Position numbers and translations under genes: made by a program. From assembly GCF_030268205.1 (NCBI RefSeq), contig NZ_BSQF01000002.1, positions 186,001-250,000 of the forward strand: 64,000 nucleotides of DNA. The letters run 5' to 3'. Positions within the stretch are counted from its first letter, which is position 1; each line of letters begins with the position of its first letter. This DNA is from Allomuricauda sp. NBRC 101325 (GTDB lineage Bacteria; Bacteroidota; Bacteroidia; Flavobacteriales; Flavobacteriaceae). This document shows positions 35,801 to 43,308 of the stretch, piece by piece. The notes beneath the pieces are model-generated. The model searched no databases, had not been told where the DNA came from, and saw nothing but the letters and a program-made list of their open reading frames with translations.

Positions 35801-35866
35801 GAGTTGGCCACAATCAAGGCCAAAGAAGCTGAGAGCAATTCATCCGTAGATCCCAACCAAAACTAA
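32843..35866 (+). CDS. Large periplasmic TPR-repeat protein
   Basis: 1007 residues: signal peptide (IPILMGTFFAVSAQ) followed by repeats of 34-residue helix pairs over nearly the whole chain, for example YQAALALYNNEQYQAAQSIF, AEAIPNLQEYKG, DYQSAIQQFNKIIDG, DGAWERFDKSL-type units and a C-terminal DAFQATYILESVISNF. At least 20 TPR units can be picked out. No catalytic domain is seen, so it is a protein-interaction scaffold, probably periplasmic. The stop lies 12 bases before the barrel gene, indicating a two-gene operon. Similar long TPR proteins with this neighbour are widespread in Flavobacteriia; their role is not known to me. Confidence 0.8.
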   Translation: MNRKNLLAIPILMGTFFAVSAQETQIYTHENKDYQAALALYNNEQYQAAQSIFESVKSTTKDYETEANSAYYAANAAIRLNQRGADKMMEDFVERYPTSTKRNSAFLDVADYYFETGKYPYALKWYKKVDESSMPYSERDRFNFNNGYALYASKRPEEAERYLNKVTTSQKYGSQAKYYLGYIAYEQDDYTAANARFDQIQDPELLDEKLTYYQADMNFKLGKFEEAIDLAKKQLAKSNRQEVSELNKIIGESYFNLEQYAEAIPNLQEYKGKRGKWNNTDYYLLGYSHYKLGDYQSAIQQFNKIIDGKNAVSQNAYYHLAECYLKLDKKSEALNAFRNASQMDFSPEIQKDAWLNYARLSYEIGNAYEPVPQVLTTYLETYPKDENQMEIQELLVDSYITSRNFEGAMELLEKNKNYASKETYQKVAYYRGVELFIDGDYEGAWERFDKSLKSAENKTFEARALYWKAESAYRMNRFEEALVDFVRFQNSSAAKTLPEYEQLDYNLGYSYFKLKDYNNATSYFQNVVSSDAIDEARKNDGYLRLGDSYFVNSKYQLAKKAYDASSKMNGPERDYATFQTTLCDGFLGNNSAKIEGLNQFLTMFPTSTLRDDALFELGNSYIQNNQENLGLQTYDRIVSEFSKSKFAPRGLLRAGLVHYNASRNQQALDKLKEVVQKYPNTQEAKQAVATAKLVYVDEGRVSEYAAWARNLDFVEVTDAELDNASFESAERKQIEGKTDAAIRGYEDYAKQFPNGLHIESVNFALAQLYFAQGQKDQALPKYKAVADSGTGEYTEQALTRVCEIYVEKQDYNSAIPYLERLESTAGIVENRTFAQSNLMKGYYGQKQYSQTISYAEKVLKAPKIDDRIKSDAQIMIARSAIATDNERLAKTAYQEVQQIASGELAAEAWYYDAYFKNKEGDFEASNTSVQKLAKDYAAYKEWAGKGLVIMAKNFYNLGDAFQATYILESVISNFSEFEDIVSDAESELATIKAKEAESNSSVDPNQN

Positions 35867-35878
35867 ACGAGACACAAC

Positions 35879-37630
35879 ATGCAAAAGAGAACCTATATAT
35901 TTTCATTACTTTTTTTGAGCCTTTGCGGAGTGGTTATCGCCCAGGAAGAGGATAACATTGGTACGGAAACGGTAACGGTGGTTAAACCGTATTCCCCCAC
36001 CGTTTCAGATGCCTTTAAAATCAAGTCCTCCCCAAGTTTGAACGATTCCATTGTGCTGCAAAAGAAGAAAATCAATTACAGCATATTTTCGGTGCCCGTG
36101 GCATCTACATTTACCCCTGCAAAAGGAAAAGCTTCGGGAGTGGAAAAAACTCCGCCTCCAACATTGTACAATTCATATGCATCGGTGGGGTTGGGCAATT
36201 TCAACAATGCCTTGGTGGATTTTTATACCAGCCGCGAATTTAATAGGGGTGAAGATCTGTTGGATTTTGGTTTTACCCATAATTCATCCCGTGGGGATTT
36301 GGACTCCACACCTTTGGATACTGATTTTTATGACACCAAAGTAAATGCTTCCTACGCCAAAAAGGATAGGTATATGGATTGGGGTGCCAGCGTTGGTTTG
36401 CAGCATCAACTATACAATTGGTACGGCATCCAGAGCGAATTGTTTACCGAAGATGAAATCAATGCAATGGATGAAACGCAAAATTATTTCAATGCAGAGG
36501 CCAAAGCGAATTTCAACATGGAAGATTCCCCATTTAAAAGTGGGAATATATTGTTGAGACGTTTTTGGGATGCCACAAAATCCGCAGAAAACCGTGCAGT
36601 GATCAATCCAACTTTTGAACTGCCTATTACCGAAGAATTGATTACCATTTCTGCCAAAGTGGATTATGTGGGAGGTAGTTTTGAGAATGGGGACATCAAC
36701 GAATTTGAAAACCAAGGAGAGAAGAAGTATGGTTTTTTTCAAGCAGGGGTAAATCCAAGTCTTCTGATCCTTCGTGATGACCTTACCGTGAATCTTGGTG
36801 CCAATATTGTGTATGGATTGGATATTGAAAACAGTGACAGCAACTTTTATATATATCCTGCGGTAACTGCTTCGTATAGATTGTTGGATGAGAATGTAAT
36901 CGCTTACGGAGGAATCGAGGGAGAGTTAAAACAAAACTCCTACCACGATTTTGTGGATGATAACCCATACGTGTCTCCAACGCTAAACATTGAGCCAACA
37001 GACCAGCAGTATGAAGGATATGTTGGATTAAAAGGACAATTGACCTCCAATATCGGATACAATATCAAAGGTTCGTACATGGCGGAAAATAGAAAACCCT
37101 TGTTTTATCAGAACAGTGTGAATACCGACAGAACTGACGAAAAGAGCTATTACTACGGAAATTCTTTTCAAGTGTTTTATGATGATGTTAAAACATTGGG
37201 GGTTTTCGGGGAAATCAATGTGGACGTAAACCGAAATTTTACTTTGGGAGTGAATGCAGAGTTTTATGATTATGATACTGAAACAGACAACCCAGCGTGG
37301 AACTTACCTTCCATAAAAGGTTCTTTGTTCATGGATTACCAGATTACAGACCAATGGTACATGGGTGCCAATTTATTTTATGTTGGGGAAAGGGATGCTT
37401 TGACCTCGGTGGCCTTGACCAATAATGTACCTCCAACAATTTCTTATACGCCAATTACCTTGGATGGCTTTTTTGATGCCAATGCCCATGTGGGATATCG
37501 CTTTAATGATCAGCTGTCTATTTTCTTGAAAGCATCCAACATTGCGAACAACAATTACCAGCGTTGGGCCAACTTTAGAGTACAGGGATTCCAAGCTTTG
37601 GCAGGGGTTTCCTATAAGTTTGATTTCTGA
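35879..37630 (+). CDS. TonB-receptor-like outer-membrane barrel lacking a plug
   Basis: 583 residues with signal peptide (FSLLFLSLCGVVIAQ). The short N-terminal stretch ETVTVVKPYSPTVSDAFKI and NYSIFSVPVASTFTPAKGK occupies the place of the plug domain, which is absent; the rest is a TonB-receptor-type beta-barrel with strands such as YASVGLGNFNNALVDFYTSR and NAHVGYRFNDQLSIFLKASN, ending in the terminal aromatic VSYKFDF. Too short (usual receptors exceed 700 residues) to be a standard gated importer. It follows the TPR gene by 12 bases, so the two proteins probably form a periplasm/outer-membrane assembly. Confidence 0.8.
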   Translation: MQKRTYIFSLLFLSLCGVVIAQEEDNIGTETVTVVKPYSPTVSDAFKIKSSPSLNDSIVLQKKKINYSIFSVPVASTFTPAKGKASGVEKTPPPTLYNSYASVGLGNFNNALVDFYTSREFNRGEDLLDFGFTHNSSRGDLDSTPLDTDFYDTKVNASYAKKDRYMDWGASVGLQHQLYNWYGIQSELFTEDEINAMDETQNYFNAEAKANFNMEDSPFKSGNILLRRFWDATKSAENRAVINPTFELPITEELITISAKVDYVGGSFENGDINEFENQGEKKYGFFQAGVNPSLLILRDDLTVNLGANIVYGLDIENSDSNFYIYPAVTASYRLLDENVIAYGGIEGELKQNSYHDFVDDNPYVSPTLNIEPTDQQYEGYVGLKGQLTSNIGYNIKGSYMAENRKPLFYQNSVNTDRTDEKSYYYGNSFQVFYDDVKTLGVFGEINVDVNRNFTLGVNAEFYDYDTETDNPAWNLPSIKGSLFMDYQITDQWYMGANLFYVGERDALTSVALTNNVPPTISYTPITLDGFFDANAHVGYRFNDQLSIFLKASNIANNNYQRWANFRVQGFQALAGVSYKFDF

Positions 37631-37660
37631 TTTGTAGGATTTTACGCAATAATTTTACAG

Positions 37661-37683
37661 ATGGGGCGTTTTATACGCTCCAT
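37661..37683. other. Hairpin after the TPR/barrel operon
   Basis: ATGGGGCGT and ACGCTCCAT pair (one G-T) around a short loop, 30 bases after the barrel stop. No T tract follows, so it is a weak terminator or an RNA-stabilising hairpin. Confidence 0.4.
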
Positions 37684-37732
37684 CAAGGCATTGATTATCA
37701 TGTGATTGATGGTTTCCAAATCATTGGCGACC

Positions 37733-38827
37733 ATGCGACTACGACCTCACTACATATCGTCCATAACCCTATTTGCGTTGACCATATCCATGTCTTTTTC
37801 GCAAAACTTGGTAATGAATGGTGGTTTTGAGGATTTCATCAACTGTCCTGTTAAAATGAGCAACCTCAATGGCGATGCCGAACATTGGAGTGCTCCTTCA
37901 TTAGGCACTACTGACTATTTTAACCAATGCAGCAAAACAAAATTGGGGGTTCCAATGAACTTCAAAGGGAAACAAGACCCTTACGAAGGCTCAGGCTATG
38001 CAGGTTTGTATTTGTTTGCTCCCAAAGATTATCGGGAATACATCCAAGTGCCATTGCATGAAACCCTTGAAAAAGGGAGTCGATACCGTTTGACCTTACA
38101 AATTAGTCTTGCTGAAAAATCAGATGGTGCGGTTATGGATATTGGAGCCGTATTTTCCGAAAAACCCCTTTCCATTCATACCAAAAGACAACTTTCGCAT
38201 GGCGTTTTGTCATCATCTCCAGTGCAAACAACACACATCAAGCAATTCCCCGCCACTGGACTTTATGAAGACAAGCAAAAATGGATGGAATTGAGTTTTG
38301 ATGTAGTGGCCAAAGGATTTGAAACCCATTTGATTTTAGGGAATTTTAAAAGCAATGCAGGCACCACCTATGTTAGTAATGACAAGGGTGCCAATGCTGA
38401 AGAAGGTTATTCCTATTATTATTTGGATGATATTTCATTGTCTTACCTAGGGCCAGAATACAAGGCAAATGAGGTTTACGTATTAGATCACGTCAATTTT
38501 AATTTTGACCGTTTCGACCTTCAGCCAAAGGCAAAGCAAAGTTTGCAAGATGTTTATGCATATTTAAAGCAAAATCCCAACCTTCAAGTTGCTATTAGTG
38601 GACATACAGATGATTTGGGTTCCGATGCATACAACGATGTGCTTTCCCGGGAAAGAGCTTTGGTCGTCGCCAACTATTTAATGGCCTTGGGCTTGGATAA
38701 AAAACGAATTTCCTCCAAAGGCTACGGCGATAAAAAACCTATCGATTCCACGTTGACGGAGGAAGCACGACGTAAAAATCGACGTGTGGAATTCGTAATG
38801 ACCGAGTTTGAGGACGAAAATCCATAA
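37733..38827 (+). CDS. OmpA-family protein with N-terminal beta-sandwich
   Basis: 364 residues from the ATG at 37733 (MRLRPHYISSITLFALTISM signal peptide, cleaved near SFSQ); earlier TTG/ATG codons at 37706-37709 would add nine residues. Residues about 30-240 begin NLVMNGGFEDF, a start typical of jelly-roll/carbohydrate-binding-like modules. The C-terminal OmpA domain is VNFNFDRFDLQPKAKQSL, ISGHTDDLGSDAYNDVLSRER, KGYGDKKPI, RRKNRRVEFVM, with the Asp and Arg that bind diaminopimelate. It probably anchors an outer-membrane or periplasmic binding module to peptidoglycan. Confidence 0.87.
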   Translation: MRLRPHYISSITLFALTISMSFSQNLVMNGGFEDFINCPVKMSNLNGDAEHWSAPSLGTTDYFNQCSKTKLGVPMNFKGKQDPYEGSGYAGLYLFAPKDYREYIQVPLHETLEKGSRYRLTLQISLAEKSDGAVMDIGAVFSEKPLSIHTKRQLSHGVLSSSPVQTTHIKQFPATGLYEDKQKWMELSFDVVAKGFETHLILGNFKSNAGTTYVSNDKGANAEEGYSYYYLDDISLSYLGPEYKANEVYVLDHVNFNFDRFDLQPKAKQSLQDVYAYLKQNPNLQVAISGHTDDLGSDAYNDVLSRERALVVANYLMALGLDKKRISSKGYGDKKPIDSTLTEEARRKNRRVEFVMTEFEDENP

Positions 38828-38869
38828 AATTCTCCTGCTTTTATCTAATTTTGGAGGAAACCATCCGAA

Positions 38870-40489
38870 ATGAAAAAGTTCCTTTTTATATCCCTTGCTT
38901 TTCTAGCATTTTCTTGCCAACCTAAAGAAGAGGTGGATCTTATTGTTCAAAATGCCAACGTCTATACCGTCGATGAAAATTTTTCGAAAGCTTCTAGTAT
39001 TGCCATCAAAAATGGAAAGTTTGTTGCTGTTGGAGATGCCGAAGATATTACTCAAAAATACAGCGCTAAAGAAGTATTGAATGCCGAGGGCAAAACCATA
39101 GTTCCAGGTCTTATCGATGCGCATTGCCATTTTTATGGTTTGGGTATGAATCAACAGATAGTGGATTTGGTGGGTACCCAAAGCTTTGATGAGGTAGTGG
39201 AAAAAGTGGTGGCATTTCAAAAAAAACGCCCATCAAACTTTATTCAAGGTAGGGGATGGGATCAAAACGATTGGGAGGTGAAAGAATTCCCGACCAAAGA
39301 GAAATTGGATGAATTGTTCCCTGATACCCCTGTTGCCTTGCGTAGAATTGATGGACATGCTCTTTTGGTCAACCAAAAAGCTTTGGATATGGCTGGAATT
39401 ACAGTCGATACCAAAACCGAGGGGGGTGAAATCGTAAAGGAAAATGGTAAGCTAACCGGAGTGTTGGTAGATAATCCAATGGGATTGATTTATGATGTAA
39501 TGCCTGAAATAGGTAAGCAACAACAAATTCAGGCACTTAAAGATGCTGAAAAGTTATCCTTGGATTATGGATTGACCACTGTGAACGATGCTGGTCTTTC
39601 CAGAGATATTATTGAACTTATAGATAGCCTACAACAAGCAGGGGAATTGTCCATTCGAGTTTATGCCATGGTCTCCAACTATCCAGAAAACCTGGATTAC
39701 TTTTTAAATAAGGGCATCATCAAAACAGAGGGTTTAAATGTACGTTCCGTGAAAGTATATGGTGATGGCGCTTTGGGTTCCAGGGGAGCAGCTTTGCGTG
39801 AACCGTATACCGATAAGCCAGGTCATTTTGGAGCCATGGTGACCCCAGTGGACCAGATTGAAGCCTTGGCGCAACGAATTGCTGCCTCTGATTACCAAAT
39901 GAATACCCATGCCATTGGCGATTCGGCAAATATTGTGGTGCTTAGAGCTTATGACAAAGCTTTGGAAGGAAAATCCGACCGCAGATGGAAAGTGGAACAT
40001 GCTCAAGTCATCTCTCCCTCCGATTTTGATTACTACGAAAAAGGTATCATCCCATCCGTGCAACCCACTCATGCTACTAGTGATATGTATTGGGCAGGGG
40101 ATAGATTGGGGCCAGAACGTGTTAAAGGAGCCTACGCCTACAAAGAGTTGTTGGACAAAGCAGGATTGGTAGCTTTGGGGACCGATTTTCCCGTAGAGCG
40201 CGTAAGTCCATTTTTAACCTTTTATGCTGCTGTAGCGCGACAAGATTTGGATCAATATCCCGAAGGAGGTTATCAAATGGAAAATGCGTTGAGCAGGGAA
40301 GAAACCTTAAAAGGTATGACCATTTGGGCTGCTTATTCCAATTTTGAGGAAGATGAAAAGGGAAGTATAGCACCTGGAAAATTTGCGGATTTTGTCATTT
40401 TAAGTGAAGATATTATGACTGCGCCTTTGCAAAACATTCCAAACATACAAGCCGAACAAGTCTTCTTAGGCGGAAAAAAAATGAAATAA
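38870..40489 (+). CDS. Amidohydrolase-3 (YtcJ-like) lipoprotein
   Basis: 539 residues. Lipoprotein signal FISLAFLAFSCQP with lipobox Cys at 17, then the amidohydrolase beta-sandwich and TIM barrel: VPGLIDAHCHFYGLG (HxH), the carbamylated-Lys region VKVYGDGALGSRGAALREPY, MNTHAIGDSAN, VEHAQV, and ALGTDFPVE (metal Asp). This is the YtcJ/Amidohydro_3 group, whose characterised members hydrolyse amides and N-acyl amino acids. Lipidation places it in the envelope. It has its own start region 42 bases after the OmpA-like gene and no close partner downstream. Confidence 0.87.
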   Translation: MKKFLFISLAFLAFSCQPKEEVDLIVQNANVYTVDENFSKASSIAIKNGKFVAVGDAEDITQKYSAKEVLNAEGKTIVPGLIDAHCHFYGLGMNQQIVDLVGTQSFDEVVEKVVAFQKKRPSNFIQGRGWDQNDWEVKEFPTKEKLDELFPDTPVALRRIDGHALLVNQKALDMAGITVDTKTEGGEIVKENGKLTGVLVDNPMGLIYDVMPEIGKQQQIQALKDAEKLSLDYGLTTVNDAGLSRDIIELIDSLQQAGELSIRVYAMVSNYPENLDYFLNKGIIKTEGLNVRSVKVYGDGALGSRGAALREPYTDKPGHFGAMVTPVDQIEALAQRIAASDYQMNTHAIGDSANIVVLRAYDKALEGKSDRRWKVEHAQVISPSDFDYYEKGIIPSVQPTHATSDMYWAGDRLGPERVKGAYAYKELLDKAGLVALGTDFPVERVSPFLTFYAAVARQDLDQYPEGGYQMENALSREETLKGMTIWAAYSNFEEDEKGSIAPGKFADFVILSEDIMTAPLQNIPNIQAEQVFLGGKKMK

Positions 40490-40497
40490 GGTCGAGT

Positions 40498-40544
40498 GTC
40501 ATTTTGAACACCTGTCCTCCGATAGGGTAGGACGTGAAGAATCT
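40498..40544. repeat. REP-like intergenic repeat
   Basis: On the minus strand it reads AGATTCTTCACGTCCTACC...GTTCAAAATGAC, the same family as 27631-27677, with an internal stem GTCCT...AGGAC. Lies directly after the amidohydrolase stop. Confidence 0.55.
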
Positions 40545-40576
40545 GGTTTTATCGTTTTTGACATTCAACAATAAAA

Positions 40577-40607
40577 AAGCCCCAAATTGGGGCTTCTCTA
40601 TTTTTCA
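40577..40607. terminator. Terminator between convergent genes
   Basis: AAGCCCC and GGGGCTT around AAATT, with an A run to the left and a T-rich run to the right; it can serve both the amidohydrolase and the DUF2911 gene. Confidence 0.8.
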
Positions 40608-40620
40608 GATATTTTTCGAC

Positions 40621-41151
40621 TTAATATGAAAGAGGCAAAGTAACTCTTGTGGTTCCCCAGCCCATTACCAAATTTCCATCATCGTCAAAAGCAATGGAAA
40701 AAGCTTCCAAAGCTTCACTATCGGAACTTACTTTGGCAGTAGCTCTTGCCACATCGCCATCGCTGTTGTACGAATAAGCACCCCACTCGTGAAGGTTGCT
40801 GTTCAAAATAACGGTCCATTCTCCTTCCCCTGGAATAGTGAACAAGGCATAAGAACCCGCTTTAATGGTTTTGCCTCCAAAAGTAACGTTCTTAAAAAAT
40901 GTAATTTCGGTGGACTCATTGGCTCCTGTTCTCCATACTTTACCAACAGGGGCAAGTTCATCCAAGCTACGTCCTTTTAATTGCGGACGGCTATAAATTA
41001 CTTTGGCCATTTTATTGGTTTCCCTAGAGCTGGACGGGTAGTATGCAATGTCTGCAGGACTCGCATCCAATCCACTGAATTTCTGTGCTGTAGCCTCGGT
41101 CGTGAATACAAGGCCCGCAAATAACATTAGTACTAAGGTTAAATTTCTCAT
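40621..41151 (-). CDS. DUF2911 family secreted protein
   Basis: 176 residues with signal peptide (LVLMLFAGLVFTTEATAQ). The body KVIYSRPQLKGRSLDELAPVG, VWRTGANESTEITFFKNV, GKTIKAGSYALFTIPGEGEWTVIL is characteristic of DUF2911, a beta-sandwich family almost confined to Bacteroidota. Function unknown; extracytoplasmic location from the signal. It lies between a bidirectional terminator and a promoter region shared with divergent asnB. Confidence 0.88.
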   Translation of the reverse strand: MRNLTLVLMLFAGLVFTTEATAQKFSGLDASPADIAYYPSSSRETNKMAKVIYSRPQLKGRSLDELAPVGKVWRTGANESTEITFFKNVTFGGKTIKAGSYALFTIPGEGEWTVILNSNLHEWGAYSYNSDGDVARATAKVSSDSEALEAFSIAFDDDGNLVMGWGTTRVTLPLSY

Positions 41152-41173
41152 GATTTTGGTTTTAGTTTATTGT

Positions 41174-41203
41174 CAAATCTAATTAATAATTATCCAATAT
41201 AAA
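41174..41203 (-). promoter_or_regulatory. Candidate promoter of the DUF2911 gene
   Basis: Minus-strand TAGATTTG (41181-41174) is an exact -7 match with TTT 19 bases upstream; 23 bases before the gene start. Confidence 0.45.
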
Positions 41204-41387
41204 GACGATAAAATATAGGAACCTTACAATGTGTTCGATGTTAAAGCCAAAATCATTGATATTATTTCATTTTGATATAAATGATGTATTTGTAATTACA
41301 AAGTGTAGTAAAAAAGTAATATTTAGTTTTATAAATTAAGTTTAAGGTTCATTTTTGTATCATAATTGTAACAATAAATAAAATATT

Positions 41388-43058
41388 ATGTGTGGAATTG
41401 TTTGTGCATTTGATGTAAAGGAAAGTACCGAGGTATTGCGCCCACAATTATTGGAAATGTCTAAAAAAGTTAGGCACAGAGGGCCGGACTGGAGCGGTAT
41501 ATATGCTAATGATAAAGCAATTTTGGCCCACGAAAGATTGGCAATTGTAGATCCAGCATCTGGAAAACAACCATTGTTCAGTGCCGATGGAAAATTGGTA
41601 TTGGCCGCCAATGGTGAAATATATAACCATCAAGAACTTCGTAAGCAATTTGATGGAAAATACGAATTCCAAACACAGTCCGATTGTGAAGTGATCTTGG
41701 CTTTGTACCAAGAAAAAGGAGTTGACTTTGTGGATGAAATGAACGGAATCTTTGGTTTCGCAATTTACGATTCCGAAAAAGATGAGTACTTCATCACAAG
41801 GGATCACATGGGAATTATTCCATTATATATTGGTTGGGACAAGAACGGAACCTTTTATGTGGCCTCAGAATTGAAAGCCTTGGAAGGAACCTGTTCCAAA
41901 ATCCAACTTTTTCCTCCAGGACACTATATGCACAGCTCCGATGGTGAATTTGTGAGATGGTACCAAAGAGATTGGATGGAATATGATGCTGTAAAGGAAA
42001 ACGAGACCAGTATTCAAAAAATCAAGGATGCCTTGGAAGCTGCCGTGCACCGTCAGTTGATGTCCGATGTACCTTATGGGGTTTTGTTATCGGGTGGTTT
42101 GGATTCTTCCGTTACCTCTGCCATTGCAAAAAAATATTCCCAAAAACGAATCGAATCTGGAGATACTGTTGATGCTTGGTGGCCTCAATTGCACTCCTTT
42201 TCTGTAGGATTGGAAGGTTCTCCCGATTTGGCAGCTGCTCAAAAAGTGGCCAAACACATCGGAACAGTTCATCACGAAATCAAATTTACCATTCAAGAAG
42301 GTTTGGATGCCATCAAAGATGTGATCTATAACTTGGAAACTTATGACATCACAACGGTAAGAGCTTCCACACCTATGTACCTTATGGCCCGTGTGATCAA
42401 ATCGATGGGTATAAAAATGGTGTTGTCCGGCGAAGGGGCAGATGAGTTGTTCGGTGGTTATTTGTATTTCCACAAAGCACCAAGCCCAAAAGATTTCCAT
42501 GAAGAAACCGTTCGTAAGTTGGATAAACTTCACATGTACGACTGTTTGCGCGCCAACAAATCATTGGCTGCATGGGGAATCGAAGGGCGTGTGCCGTTCT
42601 TGGACAAAGAGTTTATGGATGTGGCCATGAGCATCAATCCAAAAGATAAAATGATCAACGGTGAGCGTATGGAAAAATGGGTGGTGCGTAAAGCCTTTGA
42701 AGATTATTTGCCGGAAAGTGTTGCTTGGAGACAAAAAGAGCAATTTTCTGACGGTGTAGGTTACAGTTGGATCGACACCTTAAAAGAATTGGTGGCCGAA
42801 GAAGTGAGCGACGAGCAATTGGCAAACGCACATTTTAAATTCCCGATCCAGACACCGACTTCTAAAGAAGAATATTACTATAGATCCATTTTCGAAAGTC
42901 ATTTCCCTTCGGATGCAGCGGCATTGTGCGTGCCTCAAGAACCCTCTGTGGCCTGTAGCACCAAAATCGCGTTGGAGTGGGATGAAGCCTTCAAAAATAT
43001 GAACGATCCATCAGGTAGGGCAGTGGCCAAAGTGCACACCGATGCCTACCAAAAATAA
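41388..43058 (+). CDS. asnB: Asparagine synthase B (glutamine-hydrolysing)
   Basis: 556 residues. Class II glutamine amidotransferase domain starting MCGIVCAFD with Cys2 as nucleophile, RHRGPD, ERLAIVDPASGKQPL and ANGEIYNH; then the synthetase domain with the PP-loop LLSGGLDSSVTSAIA and SGEGADELFGGYLYF. It makes asparagine from aspartate, glutamine and ATP. Length and the short C-terminal tail match E. coli AsnB. The 236-base AT-rich upstream gap has a near-consensus CATTTTTG 31 bases before the start. Confidence 0.96.
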   Translation: MCGIVCAFDVKESTEVLRPQLLEMSKKVRHRGPDWSGIYANDKAILAHERLAIVDPASGKQPLFSADGKLVLAANGEIYNHQELRKQFDGKYEFQTQSDCEVILALYQEKGVDFVDEMNGIFGFAIYDSEKDEYFITRDHMGIIPLYIGWDKNGTFYVASELKALEGTCSKIQLFPPGHYMHSSDGEFVRWYQRDWMEYDAVKENETSIQKIKDALEAAVHRQLMSDVPYGVLLSGGLDSSVTSAIAKKYSQKRIESGDTVDAWWPQLHSFSVGLEGSPDLAAAQKVAKHIGTVHHEIKFTIQEGLDAIKDVIYNLETYDITTVRASTPMYLMARVIKSMGIKMVLSGEGADELFGGYLYFHKAPSPKDFHEETVRKLDKLHMYDCLRANKSLAAWGIEGRVPFLDKEFMDVAMSINPKDKMINGERMEKWVVRKAFEDYLPESVAWRQKEQFSDGVGYSWIDTLKELVAEEVSDEQLANAHFKFPIQTPTSKEEYYYRSIFESHFPSDAAALCVPQEPSVACSTKIALEWDEAFKNMNDPSGRAVAKVHTDAYQK

Positions 43059-43126
43059 TCCATTATTTTAATCAGCCAAGAGTGAAGTGATTCGTAAGAT
43101 TATTTCATTTAATTAGCCAAAAAAAG

Positions 43127-43148
43127 CCCCTTTTTAAGGGGTTTTTTT
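43127..43148 (+). terminator. asnB terminator
   Basis: CCCCTT-TTT-AAGGGG with A run before and seven T after, 68 bases downstream of the asnB stop. Confidence 0.8.
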
Positions 43149-43191
43149 ATGAAAAGGATACCGACCGCCACTTATTCGACGAAACGCTCAT

Positions 43192-43214
43192 TTTTCCACA
43201 GTATTTGTTGATAA
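43192..43214. promoter_or_regulatory. Inverted pair of DnaA-box-like 9-mers upstream of gyrB
   Basis: TTTTCCACA (43192-43200) and TGTTGATAA (43206-43214, complement TTATCAACA) are each one or two bases from the DnaA box TTATCCACA, face each other and are five bases apart. They could tie gyrB transcription to DnaA; by themselves they are too few for an origin. Confidence 0.35.
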
Positions 43215-43217
43215 CTT

Positions 43218-43257
43218 AGGGTGTTCAACACCCTCCTTTAACCCTTTTCAAAAGGGT
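43218..43257. promoter_or_regulatory. Two perfect 17-base palindromes upstream of gyrB
   Basis: AGGGTGTT-C-AACACCCT (43218-43234) and ACCCTTTT-C-AAAAGGGT (43241-43257). Both have 8-bp arms, a central C and ACCCT/AGGGT half-sites, with 23 bases centre to centre (about two helical turns). They end 7 bases before the -7 element, so they cover the -33 region. Confidence 0.6.
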
Positions 43258-43263
43258 AATCAT

Positions 43264-43271
43264 TATATTTG
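43264..43271 (+). promoter_or_regulatory. gyrB -7 promoter element
   Basis: TATATTTG, exact TAnnTTTG, 37 bases before the gyrB start; the -33 region lies inside the second palindrome. Confidence 0.6.
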
Positions 43272-43308
43272 TAAGATTTGAAAATTTGAAGGCAAACACA
43301 AAGTATAT

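Noticed and set aside
43192..43271. Chromosomal replication origin next to gyrB
   Set aside because: Only two imperfect DnaA-like boxes, no AT-rich unwinding cluster and no dnaA/dnaN neighbour; kept only as a regulatory candidate.
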